A stretch of 7,191 bases of DNA from Candidatus Rifleibacteriota bacterium (GTDB taxonomy: Bacteria; Riflebacteria; Ozemobacteria; Ozemobacterales; Ozemobacteraceae): the NCBI GenBank assembly GCA_022704885.1, contig JAKJFO010000208.1, forward strand, positions 1 through 7,191. Direction: 5' to 3'. The position numbers and the translations under genes were made by a program. Positions 7,178 through 7,191 of the stretch are shown piece after piece. The first letter of the stretch is position 1; the number at the start of each line of letters is the position of its first letter. A model generated the notes under the pieces. The model was not told the origin of the DNA, did not search any database, and was given only the letters and a program-made list of their open reading frames with translations.

Positions 7178-7191
7178 TCACTCTTCCAGGT
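7178..7191 (-). CDS. Possible last codons of an upstream operon gene
   Basis: A TGA at 7180-7178, one base before the next ATG, would end a frame reading Leu-Glu-Glu-stop from the window edge. The close packing of every other gene here makes an upstream cistron, probably another pilin gene, plausible, but four codons prove nothing. Confidence 0.25.

Overview
All convincing genes in this window lie on the minus strand, so the biology runs from the right edge to the left. The source is a bacterium with an inner membrane and a type IV pilus or type II secretion-like prepilin pathway. Base composition looks mid-range, and Shine-Dalgarno sites are strong (AGGAGG twice). The gene set MoxR / DUF58 / BatA-type VWA protein / large VWA protein with an amidotransferase-like fold occurs in many uncultured or deep-branching Gram-negative lineages, such as planctomycete-like groups and Riflebacteria- or Wallbacteria-like phyla. 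That placement is inference and I cannot fix the phylum from this sequence.

Right block (7191 to 5969): two small overlapping pseudopilin-type genes. The first is a 151-residue PilX/GspK-like protein whose mature N-terminus lacks the usual Glu at +5. The second is a 250-residue prepilin with a textbook class III signal (KG|YTLIE). Their stop and start codons share a base (TGATG). A stop codon just upstream of the first gene suggests that an older gene of the same operon ends at the window edge.

Spacer (5968 to 5850): about 120 bases without a gene, holding an imperfect EcoRI-like inverted repeat that can fold as a hairpin, and the probable control region of the next unit.

Left block (5849 to 1): a tightly packed four-gene operon. 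A MoxR-type AAA+ ATPase is followed by a soluble DUF58 protein with a VWA-like MIDAS, then a three-helix membrane protein with a BatA N-terminal domain and a VWA domain, then a second membrane-anchored VWA protein that runs off the left edge. Spacing is 43 bases (with a hairpin), 4 bases, and a 4-base ATGA overlap. In known MoxR-VWA systems the ATPase acts as a chaperone-like machine with its VWA partner. Here it would have three MIDAS-bearing partners, one predicted in the cytoplasm and two predicted to face the periplasm. The substrate cannot be read from the sequence.

The plus strand carries only open frames antisense to these genes. I found no tRNA, rRNA, CRISPR array, insertion sequence or phage gene.
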